Shown piece by piece: positions 1 to 11,118 of a DNA stretch of 64,000 nt. The notes under the pieces are model-generated. The model searched no databases. It was given only the letters and a program-made list of their open reading frames with translations, and was not told the DNA's origin. The DNA comes from Myotis daubentonii (taxonomy: Eukaryota; Chordata; Mammalia; Chiroptera; Vespertilionidae): positions 89,726,641 to 89,790,640 of the forward strand of contig NC_081846.1 of assembly GCF_963259705.1 (NCBI RefSeq). The letters are read 5' to 3'. Position 1 is the stretch's first letter; every line of letters begins with the position of its first letter. A program made the position numbers and the translations under genes.

Positions 1-580
1 GCAGTGGGAGAGCTTCTGTGCTGGATCTCTAGGGTGGTGCTAATCTAGCCTTTGCCTGAGGCTATCCGGCAAATGGCTCTGCGCAGGGCTTGGGCGGGCC
101 GGGTCCCCAGGGATCTACAGGGCGGGCGGAGCAAGCAGTTATGGCTGCTCTCAGTTCCGTCCCTAGGGGCTCTGCCTCTCAGAGTCCCAGCAACCTCTGC
201 AAACCTTGGAGAGAAAGCTGCCTTCGAGTTCCTACCAAAACCAGACAGTCCCGCTTCTCTCGTTTGAGTCTGGGTCCCCAGAGACTCGCCTGAATCTGGA
301 GCTCAGAGTCTGAAACTCCCTCCCGATTGAAAACAACAACCGCGCCCTCCGCCGCCAGCCCACTCCGCGTGCGCACTCCGCACTGAGTATTGCACTTCAG
401 CACTGCGCCTCCTCTGAGTCTGGGTATGATATTCTCTTTCCTCCTAGTTATAGAATTTCCACTCAGCCAGCCTTCCTGTGGTTCTGGATGATGTCTGTTC
501 TGTCCTTTAGTTATATCTCTGAAGTGGTTGTTCGAGGCAGCAATCTCCGGCGTTAACCTATGCCGCCATCTTGGTTTCTC
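1..580 (-). mobile_element. L1 LINE 5' UTR (antisense), cut by the window edge
   Basis: Read on the minus strand, the block starts near 580 with AAGATGGCGGC, the YY1-type site typical of the first bases of mammalian L1 5' UTRs. It continues through CpG-rich sequence to the left edge. The element is therefore 5'-complete and the rest of it lies outside the window. The GC-rich, CpG-containing composition contrasts with the AT-rich DNA on the right. Short reading frames in it look like chance. The L1 assignment rests on the start motif and composition; the subfamily is not determined. Confidence 0.72.
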
Positions 581-1212
581 CAGATACTTTCTTTTAAAAT
601 CTTAAAGGACTTCAAATCTAATTTTAGGCACATTATCATTCCTACCAACAATACACCATTGCAATGTAAGATTAATGCAATTTAAAAAGAACAAGAGATA
701 ATTCTACTATTAGAACCATTATTAGTGAGGTGCATATTTCTCCATAAATTAATATCTAACACAGGTTAGCAAAATAATACATTTAAACAATAAAATAAAA
801 CACTCGCTTCTTATGGTATGAAAATAACATAAAAGCTTGCATTAAAATTCAAAGCTTCTGTTAGAATTGTTTTATTTTGTTAATTATGAGACAAAGAAAA
901 TAAGGGCTTATGATTTGTAGTCTGAAATTTAACACTCCTTGAACAAAATGGTCTCTCTGTAATCCAAGTACACACATACACTCACAAACACACATTTAAC
1001 AAACAAAACATGGAGGTGAGGGAGGCAGCATGCAGGCTCCTATCTTCCCCATTTCCTAATATTACTCCCCAGATTATACTGTTATGGCAAAAAATGCTTA
1101 TGTAGGTGGACCTAATGAAATCACATGATCAGTTAAAATGGAAAACAAAAGAGGAAATCAGAGAAATCCAAAATACATCTCGAATTCCATCAACCATTGC
1201 AGGCTTTGAAGA
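581..1212. other. AT-rich stretch without recognisable gene
   Basis: Low-GC sequence with no long reading frame. A short CA-rich patch lies near 970-1000. I recognise no repeat family here. Confidence 0.4.
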
Positions 1213-1412
1213 GGGACAGATCCACAAGGAATTGCGTTGAATCTATAGATTGTTTGGGGGTAGTATAGACATTTTAATGATGTCAATTCTTCCTATTTCT
1301 TAACATGGTATATGCTTTCATTTATTTGTGTCTTTTTCAATTTCCTTCTTTAGTGTCTTATAATTTCTGATTACAGGTCTTTTATATTCTTGGTTAAATT
1401 TATTCCTCCATC
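1213..1412 (-). mobile_element. L1 ORF2 fragment, antisense
   Basis: The stretch reads like the well-known antisense L1 ORF2 segment (attgcgttgaatctatag, then ttttaatgatgtcaattctt). It is a short, truncated and mutated piece with no open frame. The 1413-1865 interval beyond it is unassigned. Confidence 0.6.
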
Positions 1413-1865
1413 TTGATTTCAGCATGTGAGATTCTAATAGAAGACCCAAGGAGCCATACTGTGCTTAGACCTTAAACTCACAGGGGGTGTGAGATAATTC
1501 CTGGTTGTTGCTTGTGGCAACTTGTTAGCCAACAATGGAAAATGAAATTAGTGGGCAGTGGCTATCTATTAAATATAAGGGCATCTTGTCTTCAAATTGA
1601 GACTAAATAATGTCACCCCAGGGATTTTAAAGTGATCAGCAGCTTCCCACTGCCCAAAATATACTTTAGAAGTTTTTAAGTAAAATATAGAAATTTGCTT
1701 TTTAAATATGCATTAGATAATAGTGGAAAGTGACCTTAGATGGTGAGGGGAGGTGCATGATTACAGGAAAAGTTAAAAACAAAGAAATTAAAAGGAAACA
1801 AATAAAAATGAGATATTCAAAATGTTTATTTACCTAACACTCATTTTTAAATTTGTTTTTGTTTT

Positions 1866-2053
1866 TTAATTTTTTTCTTTATTTTAGAGAGAGAAGAAGG
1901 GAATGTGAGAGAGAAACGTCAATCAGCTGCCTCCTGCACACCCCCTACTGGGCATCAAACCCACAACCAGTGCATGTGCCCTGACCAGAAATCAAATCAG
2001 TAACCTTGTGGTACAAGGGACAAATCAATTTACTGAGCCACACTGTCCAGGGT
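1866..2053 (-). mobile_element. VES SINE (bat tRNA-derived), antisense
   Basis: Read on the minus strand it shows the VES order: a degenerate tRNA-like head (ccctggacagtg), a middle with GGTTGTGGGTTTGATGC and GTAGGGGGTGTGCAGGAG, and a pyrimidine/TCTC-rich tail region. It interrupts old L1 sequence, which resumes at 2056. Confidence 0.75.
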
Positions 2054-2055
2054 TG

Positions 2056-2475
2056 TACAATACTCTTAAAATCCCAAAACTATGGATGTGGGGAATATAT
2101 TAGTGGCCACAGGGGAGTAAGGTTGGGACTGGCTGTGGGTGGTTCAGATATAAAGAGATATTGTGAAGTTCATTAATGGTGATGGACCAGTTCCGTATCT
2201 TGATGTTAGCAGTAATTTCAAAAATACGTTCTTGGGAAAAATTGCCACAGTAATAAACATTCACATGCAAACACATGCACACATGCCACTCGGTACATAT
2301 AAATAACTGTGAAAACTGAGTAAAGTCTGTAGTCTAGTTAACAGTATTGCTCCAATATCAGTTTCTTGATTTTTATGTTTGACAATTGGGGAATCCAGGG
2401 GAAGGGAAAACTGGACTCTTATGTATTATATTTGCAACTTCCTATACATCTGTAATTATTAAAAAAAAAAAATAG
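2056..2475 (+). mobile_element. Old L1 3' end with A-tail
   Basis: It resembles the 3' UTR of older mammalian L1s: a gtggatgtgggga-like segment, 'gtgatggaccagttccgtat', 'tttgcaacttccta' and 'tctgtaattatt', then an A-run at 2461-2473. Part of 1760-1865, upstream of the VES insertion, probably belongs to the same copy. Confidence 0.6.
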
Positions 2476-3225
2476 GAACTGCCTATACAATGTACAGCCT
2501 ATACAATAGTTGTCCTCCAGTAAACCTTTGAAGTAATATGAATCCCAAAACTGACCTCATCTCAGAGTTTTCCAATTCAACAATAGATTGAACTCCCAGT
2601 CTGGATCCTGTCACTTGATCAAAAACCTCATGGGGTGTTTGAACTGTGTTAATTAATTTAATCCTCATACCAATGATCAGATGCTGTTACCAATACTTTC
2701 AGGTAATAGTCAGGATATATGAACCTCAGAGTAAAATTTATTATCTAGAAACACAGTTTCACCTTGAACCCAAGACATTAGGCAGAAGACTCACCTTAGA
2801 CAATCATTGCTATTGCAGAAAGAAACAGAATAAACCTAAAGATAAGGTAGAGAGACTGGGGCACATGTAGATTCTTAGAATCCCAGGGTCATGGTAACTA
2901 TATGGAAATTTTGTCTCTTCCTTCCCCAGATTAGAGACAAAGAAAAACAAGACATTCATGGAAAATTCATTGGTTTCTCATAAAGTTATTATTCAGTGGG
3001 GCTTGGGTAAAAATAGTTTCACCTGACACTAGAATATTGCATTGATTCATAAAAGTGTCCTAGTTCAATGTAATATTTGTATTTAATTTTGAAAAGGTCT
3101 TTTAAGGTTCCTTATTATCATGTCTAGAGAAAATTTTTATTAAAAATTCTATAATATTCAGATTCATTGACAGAAGCAATTTTGAAGCAGAACCTTCTCT
3201 CCTGATTTTTTTTTCACATATTTTC
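2476..3225. other. No gene; possible MIR trace
   Basis: About 2640-2740 holds 'aatttaatcctcatacca', weakly like an antisense MIR SINE. Open frames near 2483-2870 are short and unrecognised. The rest is AT-rich without visible structure. Confidence 0.3.
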
Positions 3226-3266
3226 CCCAATGAATACAAGTTTCTACAGGACTTGTATTCATTGGG
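3226..3266. repeat. Perfect inverted repeat, 16-bp arms and 9-nt loop
   Basis: The arm CCCAATGAATACAAGT (3226-3241) is followed by a 9-nt spacer and then its exact reverse complement (3251-3266). The match is perfect and stops sharply on both sides. No element family that I know explains it. Confidence 0.9.
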
Positions 3267-3770
3267 TTTTGCCTTTCACTGTAGTCTCAGCAAATGGCAG
3301 AAGTCTGCTTAGTGCAAAACAGACACTAAATCATGTGAGATAAATTAATGGTGAAAACATGCCCCCACCCTATAAAAAAGGAACATAAGACATTATTTTA
3401 GCAATTACCTTTAATAAAAATCTGATGGAGAGTTAGGATTGCACCCAATTGAAATAGTTTTTAAAAATATATACAAATATGTGATCAAATAAATGTCTTA
3501 AAGGGGAAAAATTGACTGGTTATTTTCTCAAAAATCTAGTATGACCTTCAAAAGAAGAGAAGAAAGAAAGGAGAAATGGATGAAAGACAAAAAGGGAATT
3601 TCACAAAGTTTTAAGATAGAAATACATCTTTTGCTCAGGTTCATTCTATTTTGATTTTCTAGAACGAGTTGACCCACAATGAAGAACAAAGTAGCTACTT
3701 AAAACACATGCCTACATTTGGAAATTTTTACTTCTAAAATAGGCTGATATATTTTATTGTTTAAGAAGGA
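3267..3770. other. AT-rich stretch, no gene seen
   Basis: No reading frame above background and no repeat family recognised. A purine-rich patch lies at 3550-3595. Confidence 0.4.
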
Positions 3771-3809
3771 AAATATATATCTATCTATATATCTATATCT
3801 ATATATCTA
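3771..3809. repeat. ATCTAT microsatellite
   Basis: Short tract of TATATC/ATCTAT units directly preceding a Helitron 5' end. It is the same motif class as the larger tract on the other side of that Helitron. Confidence 0.8.
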
Positions 3810-4569
3810 TCAACACTAATAAAAGAGAAAAATGGTAATTGGCGTACGACAATACCCTTTTCATTGGCTAATCAGAGCTATATGCAAATTAACTGCCAAC
3901 TAAGATTGGCAGTTAACTGCCAACTAAGATTGGCAGTTAACTGTCAACAAGATGGCTGTTAATTTGCATATGTAGGCACAATGCAGGGAGGTGAAAGGGA
4001 AAGCAGGAAGAAGCCCCCTGCCACTGACAGTGATCGGAAACCCAGGGGGGAGCTAAGAGCTGGGGGGCAGGGCAAAGGCGGCCCTGGGGCCACCTTTGCC
4101 CTGCCCCCCAGCCATGATCGGAGAATCAGGTGCCTTTTCTGCCCGGGCCAGTGATAGCAGGAAGTAGGGGTGGAGCCAGCGATGGGAGCTGGGCAAGGTC
4201 GAAGCTGGCAGTCCCAGGAGCTAGGGGCCCCTTGCCTGGGCCTAAAGCAAAGCCCACGATCACGGGGCCGCTGCAGCTGTGGGTCCCCGCTGCCCGGGCC
4301 GGACGCCTAAGCCAGAGGCATCCTGCAGGGACAGGGGCGGAGCCCGCACAATCTCGGCGCCCCCCGCTGCCACTGCAGGTCCCCGCTGCCCGGGTCCGAC
4401 GCCTAGGCCAGAGGCGTCAGGCCTGGGCAAGGGGCCGATCCTGTGATTGGAGGGTGATGGGGGTCAACGCCTGAGGGCTCCCAGTATGTGAGAGGGGGCA
4501 GGCTGGGCTGAGGGACACTCCCCCCCACACACACACCCAGTGCACGAATTTCGTGCACCGGGCCCCTAG
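3810..4569 (+). mobile_element. Non-autonomous HeliBat Helitron
   Basis: It starts with TCAACACTAATAAAAGAG and carries the HeliBat 5' region (ttggcgtacgac, tcattggctaatcag, atgcaaattaactgcc). It ends with the palindrome GTGCACGAATTTCGTGCAC, then CGGGCCCCTAG. It sits between A and T, as expected for a Helitron insertion. The GC-rich body has no coding homology I recognise. Just inside the 5' end is a tandemly duplicated hairpin at 3891-3938. Confidence 0.9.
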
Positions 4570-4724
4570 TATCTAATATATATCTATATATCTATATCTA
4601 TATCTATATCTATATCTATATCTATATCTATATCTATATCTATATCTATAGATATAGATATAGATATAGATATAGATATAGATATAGATATAGATAATAT
4701 ATCTATATCTAATCTCTATCTATC

Positions 4725-4803
<79 letters not shown>

Positions 4804-4808
4804 CTCTC
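4570..4808. repeat. Compound TATATC / TATC microsatellite with inverted core
   Basis: The left half is TATATC hexamers. From about 4649 the same hexamer runs as its reverse complement (GATATA), giving a palindrome of roughly 47 bp per arm centred between 4648 and 4649. After 4696 the tract changes to TATC tetramers and ends in a TC run. Helitrons abut it on both sides. Confidence 0.9.
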
Positions 4809-5130
4809 TCTATATATGCCTAAGCGACCAGCTGACTGGCTGACCCGCTGACCGGCTAACCATCTGGTAGCTATGATGCACACTGACCACCAGGGGGCAG
4901 GTGCTCAATGCAGGAGCTGCTGAGCTGCATTGACTTGGCAGCTGCTCTTCTCGAGTGACGCACCTAGAATCAGAAAGGAGGGAGCCCAATTCCAGGGTGT
5001 GTCACCTGAAAATCACCCTCTCGCAATCTGGGACCCCTAGGGGGATGTTGGAGAGCTGGTTTTGGCCCAATACCCACAGGCTAGGGCGAGGGACCCCACC
5101 TGTGCATAAATCCATGCACTGGGCCTCTAG
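4803..5130 (+). mobile_element. Short non-autonomous Helitron
   Basis: The body begins tatatgcctaagcgaccagc and ends GTGCATAAATCCATGCAC plus TGGGCCTCTAG. The 5' TC is lost in the microsatellite. It carries CCACCAGGGGGCAG at 4887-4900, a CTCF-like core. The same subfamily recurs at 38902-39294. Confidence 0.82.
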
Positions 5131-5480
5131 TTAAATATAAATTAATACATAAAGTAGTGTTAGGGGAAACAGAAAGTATTTTGGAGTTAGGTCCATCCAT
5201 TTTTGAATTTGACAACATGGAATTTAAAATAACTTCCCATAAACAGAACATTTGGCCTCTGTTAAGAAGAGAGCAGTGCCAAGAACCTCCATTGTAACAA
5301 AACCAGAAATATCTTTATAAGATGGAGTCAATCACACACCAAAAGAGAGGCTCAATGATAAAGAACGTGAGAGAAGCTGAAGACCAAATCAGGGTCAGAG
5401 AGACACACATGATAAGTACCTATTAGCCAGCAGTATTGGTGGTGCCCTTGTTCTATGCAACTCAGAAGATTTATTGGAGA
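5131..5480. other. Unassigned non-coding spacer
   Basis: No gene and no recognised repeat between two Helitron groups. Confidence 0.4.
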
Positions 5481-5650
5481 CTAGAGGCCTGATGCACGAA
5501 ATCCAATGCAAGGGCCTTGGCCCAGGCCCCCACCTGCCGCCACTGTGGCTGGGGGCCTTTGCCGCCTCTGCTGCAGCCCCCGCCCACTGCAGCTTTGTAG
5601 GGAAGGAAGGACATCTGGTCTAATTAGCATGTTACACTTTTATTATTATA
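5481..5650 (-). mobile_element. Very short Helitron, internally deleted
   Basis: The minus-strand 3' end is CTAG at 5481-5484 next to a degenerate GTGCA palindrome. The 5' side is 'aattagcatgttacactttt' with TTATTATTATA at its end. At only about 170 bp it keeps little more than the two ends. It abuts the next Helitron directly. Confidence 0.75.
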
Positions 5651-6059
5651 CCAGAGGCCCAGGGCACAAAATTTGTATACAGAGGGGTTGCCCTCAGCTC
5701 AGCCTGCACCCTCTGCAATCCGGGACCCCTCAGGGTATGTCCAACTGCCGGTTTAGGCCTGATACTGGGATCGGGCCTAAACCAGCAGTCAGAGATCCCT
5801 CTCACAATCTGGGACCACTGGGTCTTAACTGCTCAATTGCCTACCCGCCTGATCGTCCCTAACTGCCTCCCCTCCCCTGCTGGCCTGGTCACTCCTCACT
5901 GCTCCCCCCTGCTGGCCTGGTCACTCCACGCAGCCTGCTGCTCGGGTGTTTGGTCGCCCCTCACTAACCCTCCTGGGAGCCTGGTCACCCCATGTAGCCT
6001 GTTCGGTAGCCCATTCGGTTGCGATGGTCACTTAGGCTTTTATATATATAAATAGTAGA
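5651..6059 (-). mobile_element. Non-autonomous Helitron
   Basis: The minus-strand 3' end reads CCAGAGGCCC (CTAG decayed to CTGG) followed by a weak GTGCAC-type palindrome. The body contains the common 'tgggacc..ggtatgtccaact' segment and repeated 'ctggcctggtcact' units. It ends in an AT-rich Helitron 5' region. It lies head-to-tail behind 5481-5650. Confidence 0.75.
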
Positions 6060-7094
6060 TAAGAAAGAGATTAGGATGTTCTTAGAGGGACCAACATATG
6101 AGCTCGAATAAGAATAACACTTTGTGAATAGTCAGCCATTTGTGGCTTTCAACACTGACAATTTCACATGGCTCATCCTATAAAATAAAATTTATAATGA
6201 AATAGATTCAAGAAAGTACTATTTTTTTCATAAAGTGTAACAAATACATACACAAAACAGTTATCATCTCATTACAAATTACAAAACAAGAGCATTTGAA
6301 AGAGAAATATCTAAATTTACATATCTAATCAGTATGCTAGCTTCTTGGGGCCAGCAACAATGTTGGAGCCCCCCAAAAATTCTTCATGCACAGTCTGCAT
6401 AATACACATTAAACATAGACCCTCCCAGCTTTCTAATGGGAAATCATGCACCATTCAGTAGCTTTGATTAAATTATTTTTCCTCCTGTGACCCATCTTAA
6501 ATTTTCCTTTCATTAATTTCTTCCATTAACCCAGCCATGCCACTTTAATGTGAATATATGCACACCCGTCTTAAAAATAACCTCACCATTTTAAATTTAT
6601 AAGAAGAATATTTGACTATAACTCACTTGAAAAAGCACAAGCTTTATACTCATATCCAACTGGAAGATTCACATTCATGTTTAACACCTATTCGTCATAA
6701 AATATTTTTTAGCATGCTAAAATTTAATTGTTAATTAAAATTTCAGCAGCATATATCTTGGGAATCTGAAATTTAAGAGACATAAATTATTTTATGTAAA
6801 TGCAATGATGGGAGAAGAGGTCAGACATAATTTATCACTGTCACAACTAATTATTGGGATTGTTAAATGAGTAACAAGAAAATCAGGATCATTTTATTTA
6901 CAAAACATAACAAAATAGCAATGTTAATAATCTTAGAGACATGTTTTTATTGTTTCTATTTATTAAAAATAACCCTCTGTTTGTCTTACTCCTGTCACCT
7001 ACCATTCCTTTCACCCCTTCCCTTTCAGCAAAGTTTCTTCAAGGACATGTTTATGTACTGCCTCCAATTTTATTCCTGCCATTTCTATTAAATC
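6060..7094. other. AT-rich stretch without recognisable gene
   Basis: About 1 kb of low-GC DNA. Frames such as 6867-7091 are hydrophobic low-complexity translations with no known motif. No repeat family recognised. Confidence 0.35.
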
Positions 7095-7390
7095 CTTTTT
7101 AGTCAGACAGTCATCTCCAGCACTTCACTAAAGCTGTTCCTGTCAAGGCACCCGTGTCTTCCACATTACTAAGTTGTGTTTACCTCTGTCAGTGTGGTTG
7201 AGATATGATAATGTGCAGGTCCTCCAGACACCACGGACATTACCTGGCTACACCTTTTCAGTGTCTTATTCATCTCTGATAATTAAATGTTGAAATTCAA
7301 TATTCAAGACTCAACCTTGTATCTTTCCCCTCTTCTATCTACACTCAACTCTTTATGACCTTATATATATATATATATATGAACAATGTA
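7095..7390 (+). mobile_element. L2 LINE, 5' portion
   Basis: Decayed sequence resembling the coding 3' half of mammalian L2 (for example ccttgtatctttcccctctt). It is interrupted at 7391 by a Helitron and resumes at 7851, so the two pieces belong to one ancient L2. A TA-repeat of about 19 bp lies at 7363-7381. Confidence 0.55.
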
Positions 7391-7850
7391 TCTATACTAA
7401 TAAAAGGGTAATATGCTAATTAGATGGGTGGACCAGACATCTTCCGTCATCCAGTCCTCCTTCCAGACAAAGCCATGGTAGCAGGGGCCAAGGCAGAGGC
7501 AGTTAGGGGCTATCAGACAGGCAGGGGAGGGCAGGTAGGGCTGTCAGGCCAGCAGGAGAAGGCAGTTAGGGGTGATCAGGCAGGCATGCAGAGGCAATTA
7601 GGAGTGATCAGGCAGGCAGAGGGTTTAGGGGCAATCAGGCAGGCAGGCAGAGTGATTAGAGGTGATCAGGCAGGCAGGCAGGTGAACATTTAAGAGCCAG
7701 TGGTCCCAGATTGCGAGAGGGATGTCCGACTGCCAGTTTGGGCCCAAACCGGCAGTCGAACATCCCCTGAGGGGTCCTGGATTGGAGAGGGTGCAGGCCA
7801 GGCATGAGGACTCTCTCCCCATGCACAAATTTCATGCACTGGGCCTCTAG
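7391..7850 (+). mobile_element. Non-autonomous Helitron inserted in L2
   Basis: It starts TCTATACTAATAAAAGGG and ends with a GCAC-type palindrome plus TGGGCCTCTAG. The centre is a decayed minisatellite of about 30 bp with the motif GATCAGGCAGGCAG, related to the arrays at 27735 and 60776. Its arrival split an older L2. Confidence 0.88.
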
Positions 7851-8845
7851 TATGTTCATATTTTCCAATTGTATGTCTCCAATGCATGCTTGTCCCTTGA
7901 TCTCCATAGCCAATATCCAAATTCTCACTCAAAATATCTACATAACATGTCTAAACTGAGGTCACACTATCTTCCCAGTTCCCAAAATGTCCTTTCAGTC
8001 ATAGTCATATTTAATTGTAACTCTATCTTTATGCTCAAGACAGAAATGTTATATTAATTTGACTTTACTATCTATCACAATCCACTTTCAAACACCTAAA
8101 AAATTGTGTCAAGTTTAGTTTCCAATATGTGTAGACTGTAATTATTGCTCATCTCTCCACTGCTATCTCGGTCATCCAAGCCACCAATATCTAAACCTTG
8201 TTTGTTGTGTGGACCTATTTGCTCTTCTCTCACCTATTTATACCTGTCATCAGTATGTTTTCAATACAAAATCCATATTTATTTTGTTAAAATATAAACC
8301 AGCCATGCTGCTTCTCTACTCAAAATCTTCAGTGTTCCCTTCTCTTTTGTTGAAATCAAAACAAACATCCTGAGTGGGACCAGAAAGGTCTCTTTCACCC
8401 TCCATTACCTCTCTAAGTTAATCACTTTTCTCCTGCTCAACTACTTCAGTGTAGCACACTAGCTAGCCTCACTGGTCTTCAGAAAGTCCAGGCTTACTCC
8501 ACTGGAACCTTTCCACCTATTATTCTGTTTTCCTAGGATAGTCATACATCACCCAGATAGCATCATGGATTACTTCTTCGAGTCTCCAAGACTATCTCTC
8601 AAATATCACTTTCATAATGAGGCATATCCTGACCACCCTTTCTAAAATGTCACATGACTTCCCCCACACTTGGTATCCCCCTTCATTCCTTTCCTCCATA
8701 ACATCTCTTTAATTTTATTTTATTCTCTAGAATTTAATCTATCTGAGATGGATATTTTCTACTGTTTTCACTGCCACAATACCCAGCAAGGTTTTTAGCA
8801 CATAATAGAACAAAAAAAATATTGACTGATTGAGTTAGTTGATAA
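7851..8845 (+). mobile_element. L2 LINE, 3' portion
   Basis: Several hallmarks of L2 appear in order: 'acatgtctaaactgaggtca' (ORF2 C-terminal region), 'tccaagccaccaatatct', 'atcctgaccaccctttctaa' about 200 bp before the end, and 'agcacataatagaa' near the terminus. All are heavily diverged, as expected for an element older than the placental radiation. No open frame remains. Confidence 0.68.
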
Positions 8846-8861
8846 CCCTTGGTTATTATTA

Positions 8862-9147
8862 TCTACACTAATAATAGACAAACATGGTAATTGACTGTAC
8901 CTTCGCTATGCCAACCATTGGCTGATCAGAGCGATATGCAAATTAACCACTAACAAAGATGGTGGCTAATTTGCATATTATAGGCAAGGCGGGACAGCGC
9001 CAGCTGCCATCCAGGCCCCCGTGTGCAACCTGGCAGCGGGGGCCACTCCCGTGTGTGACCCAGGGGCGGGTGGGGGCTCAGGTGAAGCGATCGGCATCGT
9101 TTGCCTTCGCCTGAGCTCCCGCCTGCCCGCCAGGGACACGGGGCCCT

Positions 9148-9179
<32 letters not shown>

Positions 9180-10753
9180 CAGAATTTGGCACCCCTCATC
9201 CCTTCCTGATTGACCACTGCGATTCCAAGTCAGCGAGGGCTGCCTTCAGGCCACAGCTCCAGGTCCCTCACCCTGACCCCAGGCCCTAGAGCACAGTGCT
9301 GGGCAGGGGCACCCAGGGGTTCGGGAATGCAGTGTGAGGGGCCTGTAGGGGGGCTGTGTTTACACTGCCAAGTTCCCCACTTCTGCCCTGGCCCGTGCAT
9401 CCCTCCTCCTTCCCCTCAGAGGCCCAGCTCCTGCCTACATGCTTGCTGGCAGGCCCAACTGCACTGGGGAGTGAGCCATAGCGATCGGGATGGCCACTTT
9501 CTGGGACGGGACGGCTGGACCACGGTGATTCATGAGGGCAATGAGGCCCGTGGGGCATGTGCGGTCTTCAGGTGGCGGGGGTAGCACGCCAAGCTGAGTC
9601 TGGCTTCAGTGGGGCCAGTGGGAACCCGAGGCCACCCCAACCCCAGCAGGTCCTGGGAAGACAGTGGATCAGTGGAGAGTGGTGTCTACATGCATGGTGC
9701 CCAGGGGAGGCTGTGAGCTGCTGCAACCCTGCCCCATGCTTCAGGGAGGGGGAGAAGGCTCGCAGCCACCAGCACCGTAGGCTGCACCACCTGTGCCTCA
9801 GCCTGCCAGGTTGGCAGGGTCCAGAGCAGGTGAGCTGCTCCCTTTCCCCAGTGGTAGAAGAGGGAGGAGAGCACTGGGTGAAGGGAGGGGACCTCAGCTG
9901 GGATCCTCCTGGTGTGGGGAAGGGGCCTAGCCTGGGCCCGGTGGGGAGCTTAGGAAGTCTGGCTAAGCAGACACTGGTTCATACCAACTCTTACTTTGCC
10001 ATCTTCCTCCAGCTCTTCAAGCTAGCCCCCCTGCCCCACCTGTCTGGGGGAATGGGCTCTGGGTGACCTCCCTGAGCTCAGACTGTGGACCCAGAGACCT
10101 CAAGGAAGAGTGCTCAGCCGGGCCCGGGCAGGGGCCAGTGCAGAACTACCAGGGCAGAGTTACTTCAGTGTCTTGGTGAAGTTTGCAACTGACCCAAGGA
10201 GGAAACCTGAGAGCGGAAAGGCTGGGAGGCATGAATTGCCAGCACTTTAGCCACTTACAAATAGCTCCTCTTGCAATGTGAGGTGGTTGTATGTTCAGCT
10301 GAGAAGTGAGGGAGCTGAACTCCACCATCACTGGGCTCCTGTCAGTCCGAGGCCCAAGCGTCCACCACGACAAGGAGAGAACAGAGCGAGGGGCCTGAAG
10401 GAAGGGAGGACAATTGAAGAAAACCATGTCTAGACTTTCCCCAGCCCTCTCCTTCTTTCTGCTGCCTACAAGAGGCCCAGGCCCGGCCACAGTTCTGTCT
10501 CCACCTTTTAGTCCCCTATTCTCCAACCACAGAGCAAAGAAATAAGGAAAGAGTCTGTGCTGCCTTCAGAAAGTATCTATATACCTGATCAGCCAGTTGC
10601 CTTCCACAGAGGGAGGCCAGACTGTGGCTTAGGCCCACTCCTCACAGGGACATCAGTAGGACATCCTGTGAGGGCTCCCAGACTGTTAGAGGGGGCAGGC
10701 TGGGCTGAGGGATGCCTCCGGAGTGCACAAATTTTTGTGCACCAGGCCTCTAG
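8862..10753 (+). mobile_element. 1.9 kb Helitron with GC-rich cargo
   Basis: It starts TCTACACTAATAATAGAC, has the 5' module with atgcaaattaaccactaac, and ends in GTGCACAAATTTTTGTGCAC plus CAGGCCTCTAG. A GA microsatellite lies at 9148-9180. The interior from about 9200 to 10560 is much longer than in its relatives and differs from the shared Helitron filler, so it may be acquired DNA. No transposition proteins are encoded. Confidence 0.85.
9540..10560 (+). other. Candidate captured host sequence inside the Helitron
   Basis: GC-rich, CpG-poor sequence with gene-like features. A near-ideal splice donor CAG|GTGAGC has GT at 9830-9831. A pyrimidine-rich acceptor, CATCTTCCTCCAG, ends at 10012. 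A 169-codon frame spans 9557-10066, but its translation matches no family I recognise. HeliBat elements are known to pick up host gene pieces; here that is inference only. Confidence 0.35.
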
Positions 10754-11118
10754 TTATCAATATAAAGAACCTCTAAATAAAAATAAGTTTGAATTTACCA
10801 CAATACAAAAACCAATATTCCATAACGGAAAGCATATTGATCATTTGGTCAATTAACAGGCTGAAGATACATTTTAGTTAGTGAAGTAAATTGATGCAGC
10901 CATGTTTTGAATAAACAACCTTCCTTATTTTCTTTCAGTACATTTTAGGAAATGCATTCATGCATCATTTGACTTTAATAAGTTGAGTATAACTAACCTC
11001 AATTATAATCACCATTGACAAACACTAACAAAATGGGCATACCTGCTTAATTATAATTGCTATTGACATAAAACAACATGAAGAAACTTGTCTAAGAAAT
11101 CAAAGTAATTGGGGTATT
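10754..11118. other. AT-rich spacer, no gene seen
   Basis: Nothing recognised between the Helitron end and the L1 target-site duplication. Confidence 0.4.

Noticed and set aside
9061..9110. CpG-island promoter in the Helitron 5' half
   Set aside because: The GC-rich part is element sequence. CpGs are few and no TATA or initiator context stands out.
9557..10066. 169-codon frame in the large Helitron
   Set aside because: No recognisable protein family. The frame crosses a likely splice donor and non-coding-looking sequence, so I list it only as possible captured DNA.
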